A stretch of 34,244 nt of DNA from an uncultured Clostridia bacterium (GCA_947588875.1 CANPZK010000006.1:1-34244); one strand, 5' to 3'; shown: positions 10,046 to 19,731, numbered from the stretch's first letter. The notes: generated by a model from the sequence alone, not told the origin. Numbers and translations: made by a program.

Positions 10046-10429
10046 ATGAAAATCGAGCATACCGCTTTGTATGTGAAAAATCTTGAAAGGGAAAGGGCTT
10101 TCTTTGAAAAATACTTCTCCGCCGAATCGGGAGAAAAATATTTGAACGATAAAACAGGCTTTGAGTCGTATTTTTTATACTTCGACGGCGGAGAAAGACT
10201 TGAATTGATGAGCGGAAGGAGCCTTGAGGACTGCCGCGGAGATATAAACAGGACGGGCTTTATCCATATTGCGTTCAGCGCGGGCGGCAGAAAAACAGTC
10301 GACGCTCTGAGCGCGCGCCTGCTCGCCGACGGGTACACCGTATTGAGCAATCCGAGGGTGACCGGCGACGGGTATTACGAAAGCGTTGTTCTCGACCCCG
10401 AGGGCAATCAGATAGAAATTACCGAATAG
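10046..10429 (+). CDS. VOC (glyoxalase/bleomycin-resistance) superfamily protein
   Basis: MKIEHTALYVKNLERERAFFEKYF...GFIHIAFSAG...DGYYESVVLDPEGNQIEI. Confidence 0.88.
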   Translation: MKIEHTALYVKNLERERAFFEKYFSAESGEKYLNDKTGFESYFLYFDGGERLELMSGRSLEDCRGDINRTGFIHIAFSAGGRKTVDALSARLLADGYTVLSNPRVTGDGYYESVVLDPEGNQIEITE

Positions 10430-10463
10430 TTCTTCCAATCCGAAACAAAATAGCAAAAAGGTA

Positions 10464-10492
10464 TTGACAATCCTACCCAAAACAGATATAAT
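10464..10492 (+). promoter_or_regulatory. Consensus sigma-A promoter for the tRNA-His/Lys unit
   Basis: TTGACA (10464-10469), 17-nt spacer, TATAAT (10487-10492). Confidence 0.85.
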
Positions 10493-10585
10493 ACTAAAGG
10501 CGCTGAGGGGGCTGAGAGTCCGAGGGACTGAGGAAAACGCTATCCGGTTTCATCGCTTCTCTCAATGCTTTTTATATTGCAATAC

Positions 10586-10663
10586 GGTGGGTATAGCTTA
10601 GTTGGTTAAAGCGCCAGTTTGTGGCACTGGAGACCGTCGGTTCGAATCCGACTATCCACCCCA
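10586..10663 (+). tRNA. tRNA-His (GTG), with encoded G-1 and CCA
   Basis: Cloverleaf; anticodon loop tttgtgg; acceptor GTGGGTA/TATCCAC with G-1:C73; 3' CCA. Confidence 0.92.
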
Positions 10664-10666
10664 TAT

Positions 10667-10742
10667 GACTCATTAGCTCAGTTGGCAGAGCACTTGACTT
10701 TTAATCAAGGTGTCCGGAGTTCGAATCTCCGATGGGTCACCA
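10667..10742 (+). tRNA. tRNA-Lys (TTT)
   Basis: gactcattagctcag...gacttttaatc...ggttcgaatctcc-type T arm; acceptor GACTCAT/ATGGGTC; 3' ACCA. Confidence 0.93.
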
Positions 10743-10743
10743 T

Positions 10744-10784
10744 AATATGAGGGAACGGGTCTATCCCTTCCCTCATATTTTTAA
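10744..10784 (+). terminator. Hairpin terminator after tRNA-Lys
   Basis: aatatgagggaa (10744-10755) / ttccctcatatt (10768-10779) then TTT. Confidence 0.75.
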
Positions 10785-10803
10785 AGCTGACAATTTTATA
10801 TAC

Positions 10804-10878
10804 TGGGCTATCGCCAAGCGGTAAGGCAACGGACTTTGACTCCGTTATTCGCTGGTTCGAATCCGGCTAGCCCAGCCA
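10804..10878 (+). tRNA. tRNA-Gln (TTG)
   Basis: tgggctatcgccaagcggtaaggc...ggactttgactcc; acceptor TGGGCTA/TAGCCCA; 3' GCCA. Confidence 0.93.
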
Positions 10879-10880
10879 CG

Positions 10881-10919
10881 TCGCGGCAAGTATTAAAGGC
10901 TTGCCGCGATTTGTTTTTT
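10881..10919 (+). terminator. Terminator after tRNA-Gln
   Basis: tcgcggcaag (10881-10890) / cttgccgcga (10900-10909) followed by tttgtttttt. Confidence 0.85.
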
Positions 10920-11114
10920 AATCACGGCAAGCCGATGTTTTGTTATAAATCCACGCATTTTTGTATCTTTCATCGAAGGATTTCTCTTTCTATACACACT
11001 ATAAATTATTTTGCCATTTTGCTTTCAATGCAAAAGGAGCAAAAAATAATGCCGACAGTTAACAGCATTAAAAGCTGTAAACCTGTCGGCACTTAACAAA
11101 GACATATTAAATTA

Positions 11115-11810
11115 TTACTTATATATTTTATCTATTTTGTTATTATCGGAACAAAGCATCTTTATTACACACTGATTAATATAAAATGAACCTTTTGCAC
11201 CCGCATCTCTTCTCATATTACAAAAACATTTCCTGACTTTAGCCCGAATATTACTATATTTTGTAATATCATTTAAACATTCATCGTATACATCAACAAT
11301 ATCCCATATTAAGCTCACCGGAAATGTATTGCACATTTTCTCGTAATTTTCGCAAATAAACTTCTTTAACGGATATATAATTTTATTTTGTTTTTCGCTA
11401 GTATTCAGTTCAGCATGTACGTCTTCTTTATGAGTACTGTATTCTTCCGCCAGCAACTTGACTAATATATCACTTAACATTTCATATAATGGTTTATTAT
11501 TTTCATATAATTCGTCATTTATTTTTTGTTTATATTTTATATAATCAATAAACAGCGGCATAACAATAATAGATAAAATTCCGCCAAAAATTGACGTAAT
11601 CCATACACGAATATCTTCAGGAAAGGATAAAAAAACCATGAAAGTTGGTACACCAATTAAAAGTGCAGAAAGAACAAGTAGAATAATATAATTTACAATG
11701 AATACTTTATCACAAAAATCTCCTATTTCATCAAGAATCCTTCTAACTTTTGGTCGTTTTCTCCTTGATTTTTCAATTTTTGATAACTTTTTTAATTCTG
11801 TTTCTAACAT
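11115..11810 (-). CDS. Hypothetical protein with two predicted TM helices and a cytoplasmic C-terminal domain
   Basis: Hydrophobic stretches VFIVNYIILLVLSALLIGVPTFMVFLSF and VWITSIFGGILSIIVMPLFIDYIKY; aggag-like RBS upstream. Confidence 0.7.
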   Translation of the reverse strand: MLETELKKLSKIEKSRRKRPKVRRILDEIGDFCDKVFIVNYIILLVLSALLIGVPTFMVFLSFPEDIRVWITSIFGGILSIIVMPLFIDYIKYKQKINDELYENNKPLYEMLSDILVKLLAEEYSTHKEDVHAELNTSEKQNKIIYPLKKFICENYEKMCNTFPVSLIWDIVDVYDECLNDITKYSNIRAKVRKCFCNMRRDAGAKGSFYINQCVIKMLCSDNNKIDKIYK

Positions 11811-11994
11811 TATATAAACTCTCCTTTTCTTGAAAATCGAGCAATCTTAGTTTATATTTTCAAAATAATAAAATATTCTATTTACTATTCTAAAATTGCT
11901 ACTGATAATGGTAAATTTGTCTTCGTTTTCAATATATTTAATAGCAAGCGGAAAATTGTCTGACTTTAGATTATAATTCATCTGCGTTATATCC

Positions 11995-12340
11995 GGAAAC
12001 CAAGAGAACACAGATTTATCGAAATGAGAGTAGCGGAATAACCAATGAAGCTTCTGTAATGGCAGTGGAAGAACAGCCGCAAGTAATAGCTAAGGCAAAT
12101 TAGTATATTAATTAATTTACAGCTTCGAGTAAGACAAAGAAAGCCCAAAACGAAATGAAAGGATGTATGTGAGGAAGAGGAAATAAAGCTCTTCGGAATA
12201 ATTAATTAATACACCAACACTAAGCTATGATGGAGTGCTATATGGGGTAAAAGTCACACACGTTACAGAACGGAGGAAAAGACGGAAGCATCAGATACAG
12301 TAGTCTTACTTAATCGCTATAAATTTGAGTCTTTTATTTT
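11995..12340 (+). mobile_element. Possible degenerate group II intron RNA remnant lacking an RT/maturase ORF
   Basis: Strings recalling ribozyme segments of bacterial group II introns: aatgaagcttctgtaatggcagtgga, ggagtgctatatggggtaaaagtcacac, acttacttaatcgctata; no RT ORF follows. Confidence 0.4.
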
Positions 12341-12636
12341 ATTTAAAAAACATTATTTTTATCTCTCTATACACTGCCCGCAAACAAAGTATAATTGCTA
12401 GTCTCCTTTAATTGTGAATATTATATCACAAAGCGACAAAGTTTGCAATCTCTTTTTGTAATTTCATTTACAAAAAATAAATATATATTTTTATGTACTT
12501 TAGCCAATAATACAGTGTTTATATTTTCGCGCGGATAATATAGTTTTTCAAATACATACTATTCAGCTTTATTTTAATAGACTTTTCCCCTGCGAAGTTG
12601 CATAATTTTCTTATTAAATTAAGGGAGAGATATGCA

Positions 12637-13575
12637 ATGGAAACAAATTCGAAAGCTTTAATTAAGCTTGCAGAGGAATATCTTCATTTTTGTACTGCCA
12701 GAAAAAATCTTGACACTAAAACAATCAAGTCCTATTCAATCGATTTAAAACAATATGCCGTCTTTTTATCGGACTATTCTCTTGATTGGAACGACAAAAA
12801 ATCTATTGAGAAATTCATTGAGCTTATGCATTCAAATTTCAAGCCTAAAAGCGTAAAACGCAAAATTGCTTCTCTGAAAGCCTTTTTTCACTTTCTTGAG
12901 ATTGAAGAAATTATAGATATCAATCCTTTTCACAAAATCCAAATAAAATACAAGGAACCTTTTCTTCTTCCAAAGACTATTCCTCTGAAAACAATAGAAA
13001 AGATTATGAGTTATGCTTACTCGGAATATAACAAGCAAACCACATATTATGCTCATAAAACAGCATTAAGGAATGTTCTCATACTAGAATTACTTTTTGC
13101 CACCGGAATGAGAATATCAGAGCTCTGTTCGCTTACAACAGGGCAAATCAATTTTAACGACTACATAATTAAAATCTACGGCAAGGGCTCCAAAGAACGT
13201 CTGATTCAGATTTGCAATCAAAATGTTCAAAATCTTCTCGACAAATATCGCAAAGAATTTGATTTTGAACTTAAGAATTACAACTATTTCTTTATCAACA
13301 GATTGTGCAACAGACTTTCGGAGCAATCTGTTCGCAATATGATAAATACTTACTCGAAGAACGCAGGTATTTATATTCATATTACGCCGCATATGTTCCG
13401 CCATTCTTTTGCAACTCTCCTGCTTGAAGAGGATGTTGACATAAGATACATTCAACAAATGCTGGGTCATAGTTCTATTACAACAACACAGATTTACACG
13501 CATACGAGCATTAACAAACAGAAAAATATTCTTTCTGCCAAGCACCCAAGAAATAAACTTGAAATTGGGATATAA
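12637..13575 (+). CDS. Tyrosine recombinase/integrase (XerC/D-like)
   Basis: ATGMRISELCSL, HITPHMFRHSFATLLLEEDVDIRYIQQMLGHSSITTTQIYTH: catalytic R...HxxR...H...Y present; RBS gggagag before ATG 12637. Confidence 0.92.
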   Translation: METNSKALIKLAEEYLHFCTARKNLDTKTIKSYSIDLKQYAVFLSDYSLDWNDKKSIEKFIELMHSNFKPKSVKRKIASLKAFFHFLEIEEIIDINPFHKIQIKYKEPFLLPKTIPLKTIEKIMSYAYSEYNKQTTYYAHKTALRNVLILELLFATGMRISELCSLTTGQINFNDYIIKIYGKGSKERLIQICNQNVQNLLDKYRKEFDFELKNYNYFFINRLCNRLSEQSVRNMINTYSKNAGIYIHITPHMFRHSFATLLLEEDVDIRYIQQMLGHSSITTTQIYTHTSINKQKNILSAKHPRNKLEIGI

Positions 13576-13619
13576 AAGCCATGCGAGATTTTTTAACTCA
13601 CAATGCACCAGAATACTTT

Positions 13620-13710
13620 ATCACCCCTGAAAATAATCGCCCTCCCGTATTTTTAAAGCAAGCGCTTTACGAGCCAGTCATAGTCCTTTGATAATTCGGC
13701 GGCGATGTTC
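13620..13710 (-). pseudogene. Degraded duplicate fragment of the SNF2-gene C-terminal region
   Basis: aataatcgccctcccgtatttttaaagcaagcgctttacgagccagtcatagtcctttgataattcggcggcg closely matches ~14379-14455 inside the SNF2 ORF; in-frame stops present. Confidence 0.75.
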
Positions 13711-13818
13711 TCTTCATTTTGATTTGCTTTTCATCTTCACAGAAGCTTAAAACAATTTTTTCGTTTGTTCAGATGCGGAGCGTGTTTTTTTCTAATGCTA
13801 TAAATAGTATAGTTATTT

Positions 13819-13860
13819 AAAAGCCCTCGCCGATCATACTCAAATCGGCGAGGGCTTTTT
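13819..13860. terminator. Bidirectional terminator
   Basis: aaaagccctcgccgat (13819-13834) / atcggcgagggctttt (13843-13858). Confidence 0.85.
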
Positions 13861-13875
13861 ATGTTACATACAATA

Positions 13876-16800
13876 TTAAAGTAATCTGTAAACCTTATTT
13901 ACAATATTTCCATACCATCCAATTGCCAGATGTTCTTTTCTTATAATGCTTGAAAGCAATCTATCCTGCTCGATAACATTCCAGAGATATTTAAGTATTT
14001 TAATATAATCACTGAAATTGTCTTTTATAAAACTCATGGCTGTAATTATATGTTGTCGTTTGAAATTATAGCCGTCGTAATAGTCGTTGATTTGCTTTGT
14101 GATGAAACATAAAGCTCCTCCGATTCCTTGTATTTCTCCGCTGTTGGCATTCTCGCTTTTGGGCGCCTCAACAATTTTTATGTGGAGAATAAGGTGCTCA
14201 AGAATATTACAATAAACCAATCTATCCGCTTTTTGATACTGAAACGGATTCTCTTTTGCATGACGGTCCTCTGAGAGCATAATTGCCTTGTCCTCGTCAA
14301 TATGGTGGCAATAAAGGCCTTCGCTTGTTCGTGTGATATTTTTATTTCTGGTTGCACATTTTTCGGTCAAAAAATAATCGCCTTTCGCCTTTCCGTATTT
14401 TTGAAGCAAATGCTTTACCAGCCGGTCATAGTCCATTGATAATTCGGCGGCGTATTCTTCAGAGGTTGTCAAAGCTGATTTTGGTTTAAACCCGCCGTCT
14501 GCACTTTCGCCTTGTGCTTGAGCTTTATTTTCAGGCTCGGCGGCTTTGAGCGCGGGCAGCTCCTTAGCTTCGGAAAAAGTCGCTCCGTCTTTTGCTTTGA
14601 TGCGCTCGATTTCCTCTTCCATAATTTTACCGAAGGTGGTTTCATCGACTTCCTTTTCGGTATTTTCACTATTTTCGGTATTTTCGGCGGCAACCGATTT
14701 ATCGGCAAAGGCGTCAAATATCGCTTGCTTTTCCCCCAATAGATTTGTGATTTTCTCGTCTATGGTATCTTCGCACAGCAAGCGATAGACAAGAACGTTG
14801 CGCGCCTGTCCCATTCTGTATGCGCGGGATATCGCCTGATTCTCTATGGACGGCTTGAACTGCGGTTCGCAAATTATAACAACGCTTGCGACTTGTATGT
14901 TTAAGCCCGTTCCGCCGGATTGGATTTGAGCGCATAAAACCGTTTTCTCGGGAGTATCATTGAATTGATCTATTATCTCCTGCCGCCTTTGAGGTTGTAT
15001 TGAACCGTTAATCGGCTCACAGCAGCGGTCGCCCAAATACTCATGCACCTTACGAATAGTGTCAATGAAAAAGGAAAAAATCAGAACCTTTCTCCCCTCG
15101 TTTTCCGCCTCGTCAACGATTTCCATCATTCTGCGCGCCTTGCAGGAGCGCTCCAGATTTTCGACGTTCCATGAAAGTCTTCTGGTTCCCATGAAGTTTT
15201 TAGAGAGAACCTCCCGCTCGTAAATTTGAGTTTCCTCCTCGGACATTCTGCACCATTCCCTGCTCTCGATAAGATCGGGAAGCTCTGTGAGAACGTCTTC
15301 CCTTTTTCTGCGATAATAAACGCCCGCGATTTTCTCTCTGAATTGCGGAGCTGCCGACATAAACGCGATATTTCGAATATTGTTTGCCACGCTCGGCTGC
15401 AAAACATCAATAAGCGAGATCATCTCATCGACCTTGTTTTCAAGGGCTGTTCCCGTCATAAAAAGCAATCTTTCGGTATATGCGGCGAGCTTTCGCACGT
15501 TTTGGGAACGAGCCGCGTTTATGTTTTTTATAAAGTGAGCTTCGTCCACCACCAGGAGGTCAAATTTAAAGCCCTCATCGAATTGGAGCGTTCCGGTTGT
15601 TTCATATGTTGTAACCGCAACTCCGCCGGTTTCAAGCCACGATTTTATCGCCCGTTCTCTGTCAGCTCCGTGCACCTTTGTCACGCTCAGCTTACTCTTT
15701 ACTGCAATCTCCTTGCACCAGTTCGGGAGAACGCTTGCCGGGCAAACCACAATAAAATGACTTGCGCCCGTATTTTTGAGCGAAACCATCGCCGCGATTG
15801 CCTGAACGGTTTTTCCGAGACCCATTTCATCTCCGAGCAATACGCGCTCCTGGTGGAGAATATATTTAACTCCCCACTCCTGATACCTGCGCAGTTCACA
15901 GTTTAAGCCGTCCGGGAAAAATTTTTCTTCCTGAATTTCTCTCGCCAAATCCTCGGGCAGTCCATAAAGCTTGTCGTCGTTTCCCAGCGCGCCCGGCACA
16001 ATTTCTTCAAGAAGATTGAAGTACGAGATCGGGTCGTTCTCAAAATCATTCCACGCGTTCCCGACAATGAAGCCTCCGGCTTTTCTGAACATTTCGTCTA
16101 TTGCGGCGAATCTGTTTCTGTAATCCCCGTTGATTTCACGGCTCAAATAAGAAAACGAGCTTTTTACGCTCTCTTTTTTGTTATCATCAAAGAATGTCCA
16201 ATATATGCCGCTGCCGACCGACTGCAAGTCGGAAATCGCGGCGTTTACGCTTTGATTGTAGTCGGAATTGAATTTATTCAGCGCCTCCGCCGCTTTTATG
16301 TATTGTTTGTACCTGAATAGCTCCGCGACCAGGTTCGTCGCTTCCTTTGTCCTGTTATCCGCGCTTATTTTTATTTTCACATTGCGTCCCGCTTCAAGGG
16401 CAAAATTTTGAGCAATCTCTTTTATTGAATGTGATGCGTCCTCGCTTATGCCATAAACCGCCTCCAGCTGATACGCAGACGCGGCATACACGTCTGCCAT
16501 TGTGTTATATCCTGCGTCGCGGAGAGCCTTTACTCTGAAGCCTTTTTTGTCCCTGTTAATTTCTTCAACAGGTATGGTTTTAAGAATATCCCAGGCGGCT
16601 GTCATAGCCATTTGCTCGGCGGCGGTTTTTACGTTACTTTTAATCGCCTCGACTTCGGCAGCCCTTTTTTCAAGCTCCGACTCTATGCCTTTAAAGCTGC
16701 CGATAAGGTACGCCAAATCTTTTATAAGCTCCGAGGGTATGGAATTAGTCGGAACACTTTGTTTCAGCAACTCCCGATACTCTTTGACATTGAGCTTAAA

Positions 16801-17307
16801 ATCGTTCCACGCTTCCGCCGCAGCAGCGTTGCCGTTCTCGGCAATGCGAGAAAGGATTTCCTTTGAGGCTGTCCAGTATTCGCTTCCGTCCGCCTCCTTT
16901 AGTAATTGTTCATAAGCGTTTTCCGAGCTTTGCTTTTTCCTCGACGAGGCAAAGAGCCAGGCAATCGCGCTCGCGCCCTTGGACGCCTCCTTTATCATGC
17001 CCGCAATTCTATCCCTATTGTTGAGAAGGATATTTTGACAGACGTAAGACTGCCCGTTCGCCCTTTTTAAAATGTAAAGGAGCTTGATAAGCTCCCCTAT
17101 TCGCCCCTTTTGCTCCGACTCCCTTCCGTTCAGCGAACACATAACATCGCTTGCAAAAACGCCGGCGCAGTACAAATCATTTATGTATGCTTGAATTTGG
17201 CTTTTTAAATGATTCGGCAGCAAAGATGAAGCCTCAAGCATTTTAAGATTTTCATTGTGTTTATTAATCAAGCCTTTAATTTCTTTTGAAGTATATTTCC
17301 TGCCCAT
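13876..17307 (-). CDS. SNF2-family DEAD/DEAH helicase with helix-hairpin-helix-like segment and C-terminal HNH-like module
   Basis: LLGDEMGLGKTVQAIAAM (motif I), LLVVDEAHFIKN (II), FMTGTALEN (III), QIQSGGTGLNIQVASVVI and QAISRAYRMGQ (V/VI); C-term EGLYCHHIDEDKA...YCNILEHLILHI. Confidence 0.92.
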   Translation of the reverse strand: MGRKYTSKEIKGLINKHNENLKMLEASSLLPNHLKSQIQAYINDLYCAGVFASDVMCSLNGRESEQKGRIGELIKLLYILKRANGQSYVCQNILLNNRDRIAGMIKEASKGASAIAWLFASSRKKQSSENAYEQLLKEADGSEYWTASKEILSRIAENGNAAAAEAWNDFKLNVKEYRELLKQSVPTNSIPSELIKDLAYLIGSFKGIESELEKRAAEVEAIKSNVKTAAEQMAMTAAWDILKTIPVEEINRDKKGFRVKALRDAGYNTMADVYAASAYQLEAVYGISEDASHSIKEIAQNFALEAGRNVKIKISADNRTKEATNLVAELFRYKQYIKAAEALNKFNSDYNQSVNAAISDLQSVGSGIYWTFFDDNKKESVKSSFSYLSREINGDYRNRFAAIDEMFRKAGGFIVGNAWNDFENDPISYFNLLEEIVPGALGNDDKLYGLPEDLAREIQEEKFFPDGLNCELRRYQEWGVKYILHQERVLLGDEMGLGKTVQAIAAMVSLKNTGASHFIVVCPASVLPNWCKEIAVKSKLSVTKVHGADRERAIKSWLETGGVAVTTYETTGTLQFDEGFKFDLLVVDEAHFIKNINAARSQNVRKLAAYTERLLFMTGTALENKVDEMISLIDVLQPSVANNIRNIAFMSAAPQFREKIAGVYYRRKREDVLTELPDLIESREWCRMSEEETQIYEREVLSKNFMGTRRLSWNVENLERSCKARRMMEIVDEAENEGRKVLIFSFFIDTIRKVHEYLGDRCCEPINGSIQPQRRQEIIDQFNDTPEKTVLCAQIQSGGTGLNIQVASVVIICEPQFKPSIENQAISRAYRMGQARNVLVYRLLCEDTIDEKITNLLGEKQAIFDAFADKSVAAENTENSENTEKEVDETTFGKIMEEEIERIKAKDGATFSEAKELPALKAAEPENKAQAQGESADGGFKPKSALTTSEEYAAELSMDYDRLVKHLLQKYGKAKGDYFLTEKCATRNKNITRTSEGLYCHHIDEDKAIMLSEDRHAKENPFQYQKADRLVYCNILEHLILHIKIVEAPKSENANSGEIQGIGGALCFITKQINDYYDGYNFKRQHIITAMSFIKDNFSDYIKILKYLWNVIEQDRLLSSIIRKEHLAIGWYGNIVNKVYRLL

Positions 17308-17346
17308 GAAAACCCCTGCTTTTCCTTAATTTGATTGCGCTGCAAG

Positions 17347-18282
17347 CTATTTAGAATTAAAGCTAAATATAGTCTTTGTCGGCATATCCTTCGGCTCTCC
17401 ATTTACCTTGTGGTATTCTTTAATACATATGATATCATCTATATCACTAACCGTATTAAAAACATATCTACAATCAATCGTTTTTTCTTCACTCGATGTA
17501 TTGTCAAAATACGGTGAGGTCAGCGGGTCCAAATAAAAAAACTCTTCAAAATCGCCGGAGGAAAAATACACCTGATAATTATTTGAATAATTATTCAAGT
17601 ATTCTTCATTAAACCTTTTCATATCACTTATTTTCCATTGAACGTCAATAATAGTTCTGGCTTTAGTATATATGATTTTTCTTACATGACATTCCGCGTC
17701 GAGCACATCGAAACGATTATCTTCATCTATATCTATCTCTTTAAATTCATTATTGCTAAATTTGAGATTTTCAAAAACAATATCATCCTTTACTCCCTCA
17801 AGATGTAGTCCAAGCGTATAAAGTGAGCCGTCATCAATATCTATATTTTCAAACGGCAACAGCAAATTACCCCCATCGGGCTCTGAATTATAATTAGAAA
17901 GATAATTGTGTTTTTCGTATGTATCATTAATACCATTAAAGCCATCTGTAACAGTACCGTTTCCATCCGATATATAGAACGAATCGACTGAAAAGCACAA
18001 GCTATCTTCATTGATATTTTCAAGCTGAGCGGGTTTATCTGTTTCTACGTCATACCCTTTTATCATCAATTGGATATATAAGGAAACGCCATCATAAAAA
18101 GCCTTCTCCAAATTAATATATACATTGTCTACTTCTTTGCAAATATTGAATTCATCAATGTTTGCAGTTGAATCCACTCCGGCAAAAATTCCATATACAG
18201 AATTCATATTATCAGCGCAACCGCATAAAGCTAATGTTAAACAAAGCGCCGTTGCTAAAATCAATTTTTTTATTCTACCCAA
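17347..18282 (-). CDS. Putative lipoprotein, unknown function
   Basis: MGRIKKLILATALCLTLALCGCADN: signal peptide with lipobox LALCGC. Confidence 0.8.
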   Translation of the reverse strand: MGRIKKLILATALCLTLALCGCADNMNSVYGIFAGVDSTANIDEFNICKEVDNVYINLEKAFYDGVSLYIQLMIKGYDVETDKPAQLENINEDSLCFSVDSFYISDGNGTVTDGFNGINDTYEKHNYLSNYNSEPDGGNLLLPFENIDIDDGSLYTLGLHLEGVKDDIVFENLKFSNNEFKEIDIDEDNRFDVLDAECHVRKIIYTKARTIIDVQWKISDMKRFNEEYLNNYSNNYQVYFSSGDFEEFFYLDPLTSPYFDNTSSEEKTIDCRYVFNTVSDIDDIICIKEYHKVNGEPKDMPTKTIFSFNSK

Positions 18283-18684
18283 TTTATATACCTCGCTTCT
18301 CTGATATATTTTTCAAAATAAATTTTTAATATCCGCTGTCATAATCCGCGTTACAGCAAAATTTGAATAATGAAACCTTTGTTTTTCAAATCGTTAATAG
18401 AGGAGTCTATTCCCATAACATATGAATAATACATTTTGCCACCTCGGTTTTAACTGTTTATTAAAGTATATCATATCAAATTAAAATCAGCAATAATTAG
18501 AAATGCTATATTTTAGCTTTATGTCGCCTGCGGCAGAGAACGGGAGCAAAATCAAGTCTTTTAAAGGCGCTTAATACAACTCTATATTTTACGAATCCCC
18601 TTTTGCTTTGGCAAAGGGAATATTGCAGAGATATCGCGGAAGATTAAAGCGAGGAAGTCACGGCGTTGTCGTGCGGCGCAATTA

Positions 18685-18712
18685 GGCGCATCCGTACCTG
18701 CACGGATGCGCC
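18685..18712. repeat. Perfect 11-bp inverted repeat hairpin
   Basis: ggcgcatccgt-acctgc-acggatgcgcc. Confidence 0.8.
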
Positions 18713-19068
18713 CTTATCCTGCTCCATTTTCTGCGCTTGTAAAAACGCCAAAGCTGCCGCGGCTTTGATTTTTAATTTTCGCCGCAAGCCGCCCGATTTT
18801 AGCCTTTATTCGATTTCGGATACTTCCCCGACTTATCATCAAAAAGCCAACGCAGGGCAAAGGCGGCGAAGCAACGCCGTTATTTTGCTTTTATTGATTT
18901 ACCGTTTATCACTTCAAAAAGCTCTCAATCAAAATAGTCATTTTGTTTTTCCAATAATTCTCCCCATTTAACGTGTCCACATAGGCAAATAATCAGTCAG
19001 CATCCCGTTTACGGCAGAATAATAAAATCCGCAAGCACAAGCGTTATCCAAATTAAAAGACAGATTCA

Positions 19069-19731
19069 TTACTTTCTCTTATTATAATCGTCATCAATGC
19101 GCTTCTTCCATTCATCACCTACAGCTTCATGTCTGCGGAAGGCTCCGATGGTATCGCTCATCACTTCATAATTCAACTGTGTTCCTACGCTGTCAGAGTG
19201 ATAGTTGGCCGCCCTGTTTGCATGGATTCCGAGATGACCGGCAGTCTTGATCGCGTCGATATTTGCACCGAGGAAGAGAAATTCCCAATGGTCTTTTTCC
19301 TGTTTCTCTTCAATCATCTTTTTAACGCTTTCAGCACCATATTTTTTGCTGGCGTTTTCCAAACCGTCTGTTGTTATCACAAAAACCGTATGCTCGGGAA
19401 TGTTATCTTCCCCAATAACCTTATGTACATGGCTGATACGCTGGATCGTTGAGCCGACGGCGTCCAGAAGTGCCGTCATACCGCGCACAAAGTATTCTTT
19501 ATCAGTCATACGATTGATTGTCTTTAGATCTGCTCGATCATGTATGGTCTCGATTTTGTTATCAAACAGGACAGTAGTTACAACCGCCTCACCTTCCTCT
19601 TTCTGCTGTTTCTCAATCATAGAATTAAAACCGCCGATTGTATCCGCTTCCAAGCCGCCCATCGACCCCGAGCGATCAAGAATAAAAACAAGTTCTGTCA
19701 GATTCTTTTTCATATCCTTTTTTCCTTTCAT
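19069..19731 (-). CDS. vWA domain protein (TerY-like)
   Basis: LVFILDRSGSMGGLEADTIGGFNSMIEKQ (MIDAS DxSxS), RGMTALLDAVG, VITTDGLENASKKY. Confidence 0.9.
   Translation of the reverse strand: MKGKKDMKKNLTELVFILDRSGSMGGLEADTIGGFNSMIEKQQKEEGEAVVTTVLFDNKIETIHDRADLKTINRMTDKEYFVRGMTALLDAVGSTIQRISHVHKVIGEDNIPEHTVFVITTDGLENASKKYGAESVKKMIEEKQEKDHWEFLFLGANIDAIKTAGHLGIHANRAANYHSDSVGTQLNYEVMSDTIGAFRRHEAVGDEWKKRIDDDYNKRK

Noticed and set aside
8846-10060. 404-aa minus-strand ORF opposite coaBC
   Set aside because: Antisense shadow of a well-supported coaBC gene
10493-10585. ggcgctgagggggctgagagtcc considered as a TPP-riboswitch-like leader
   Set aside because: Only a short ctgaga resemblance; lacks the rest of the TPP core and is followed directly by tRNAs
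10836-11096. 86-aa plus-strand ORF
   Set aside because: Starts inside tRNA-Gln and runs through its terminator
14469-16915. Multiple ORFs of 63-226 aa inside the SNF2 gene on both strands
   Set aside because: Overlapped by the 1143-aa helicase ORF with full motif support
18666-18971. 101-aa plus-strand ORF
   Set aside because: Spans the perfect hairpin and a repeat-like region; no domain or RBS
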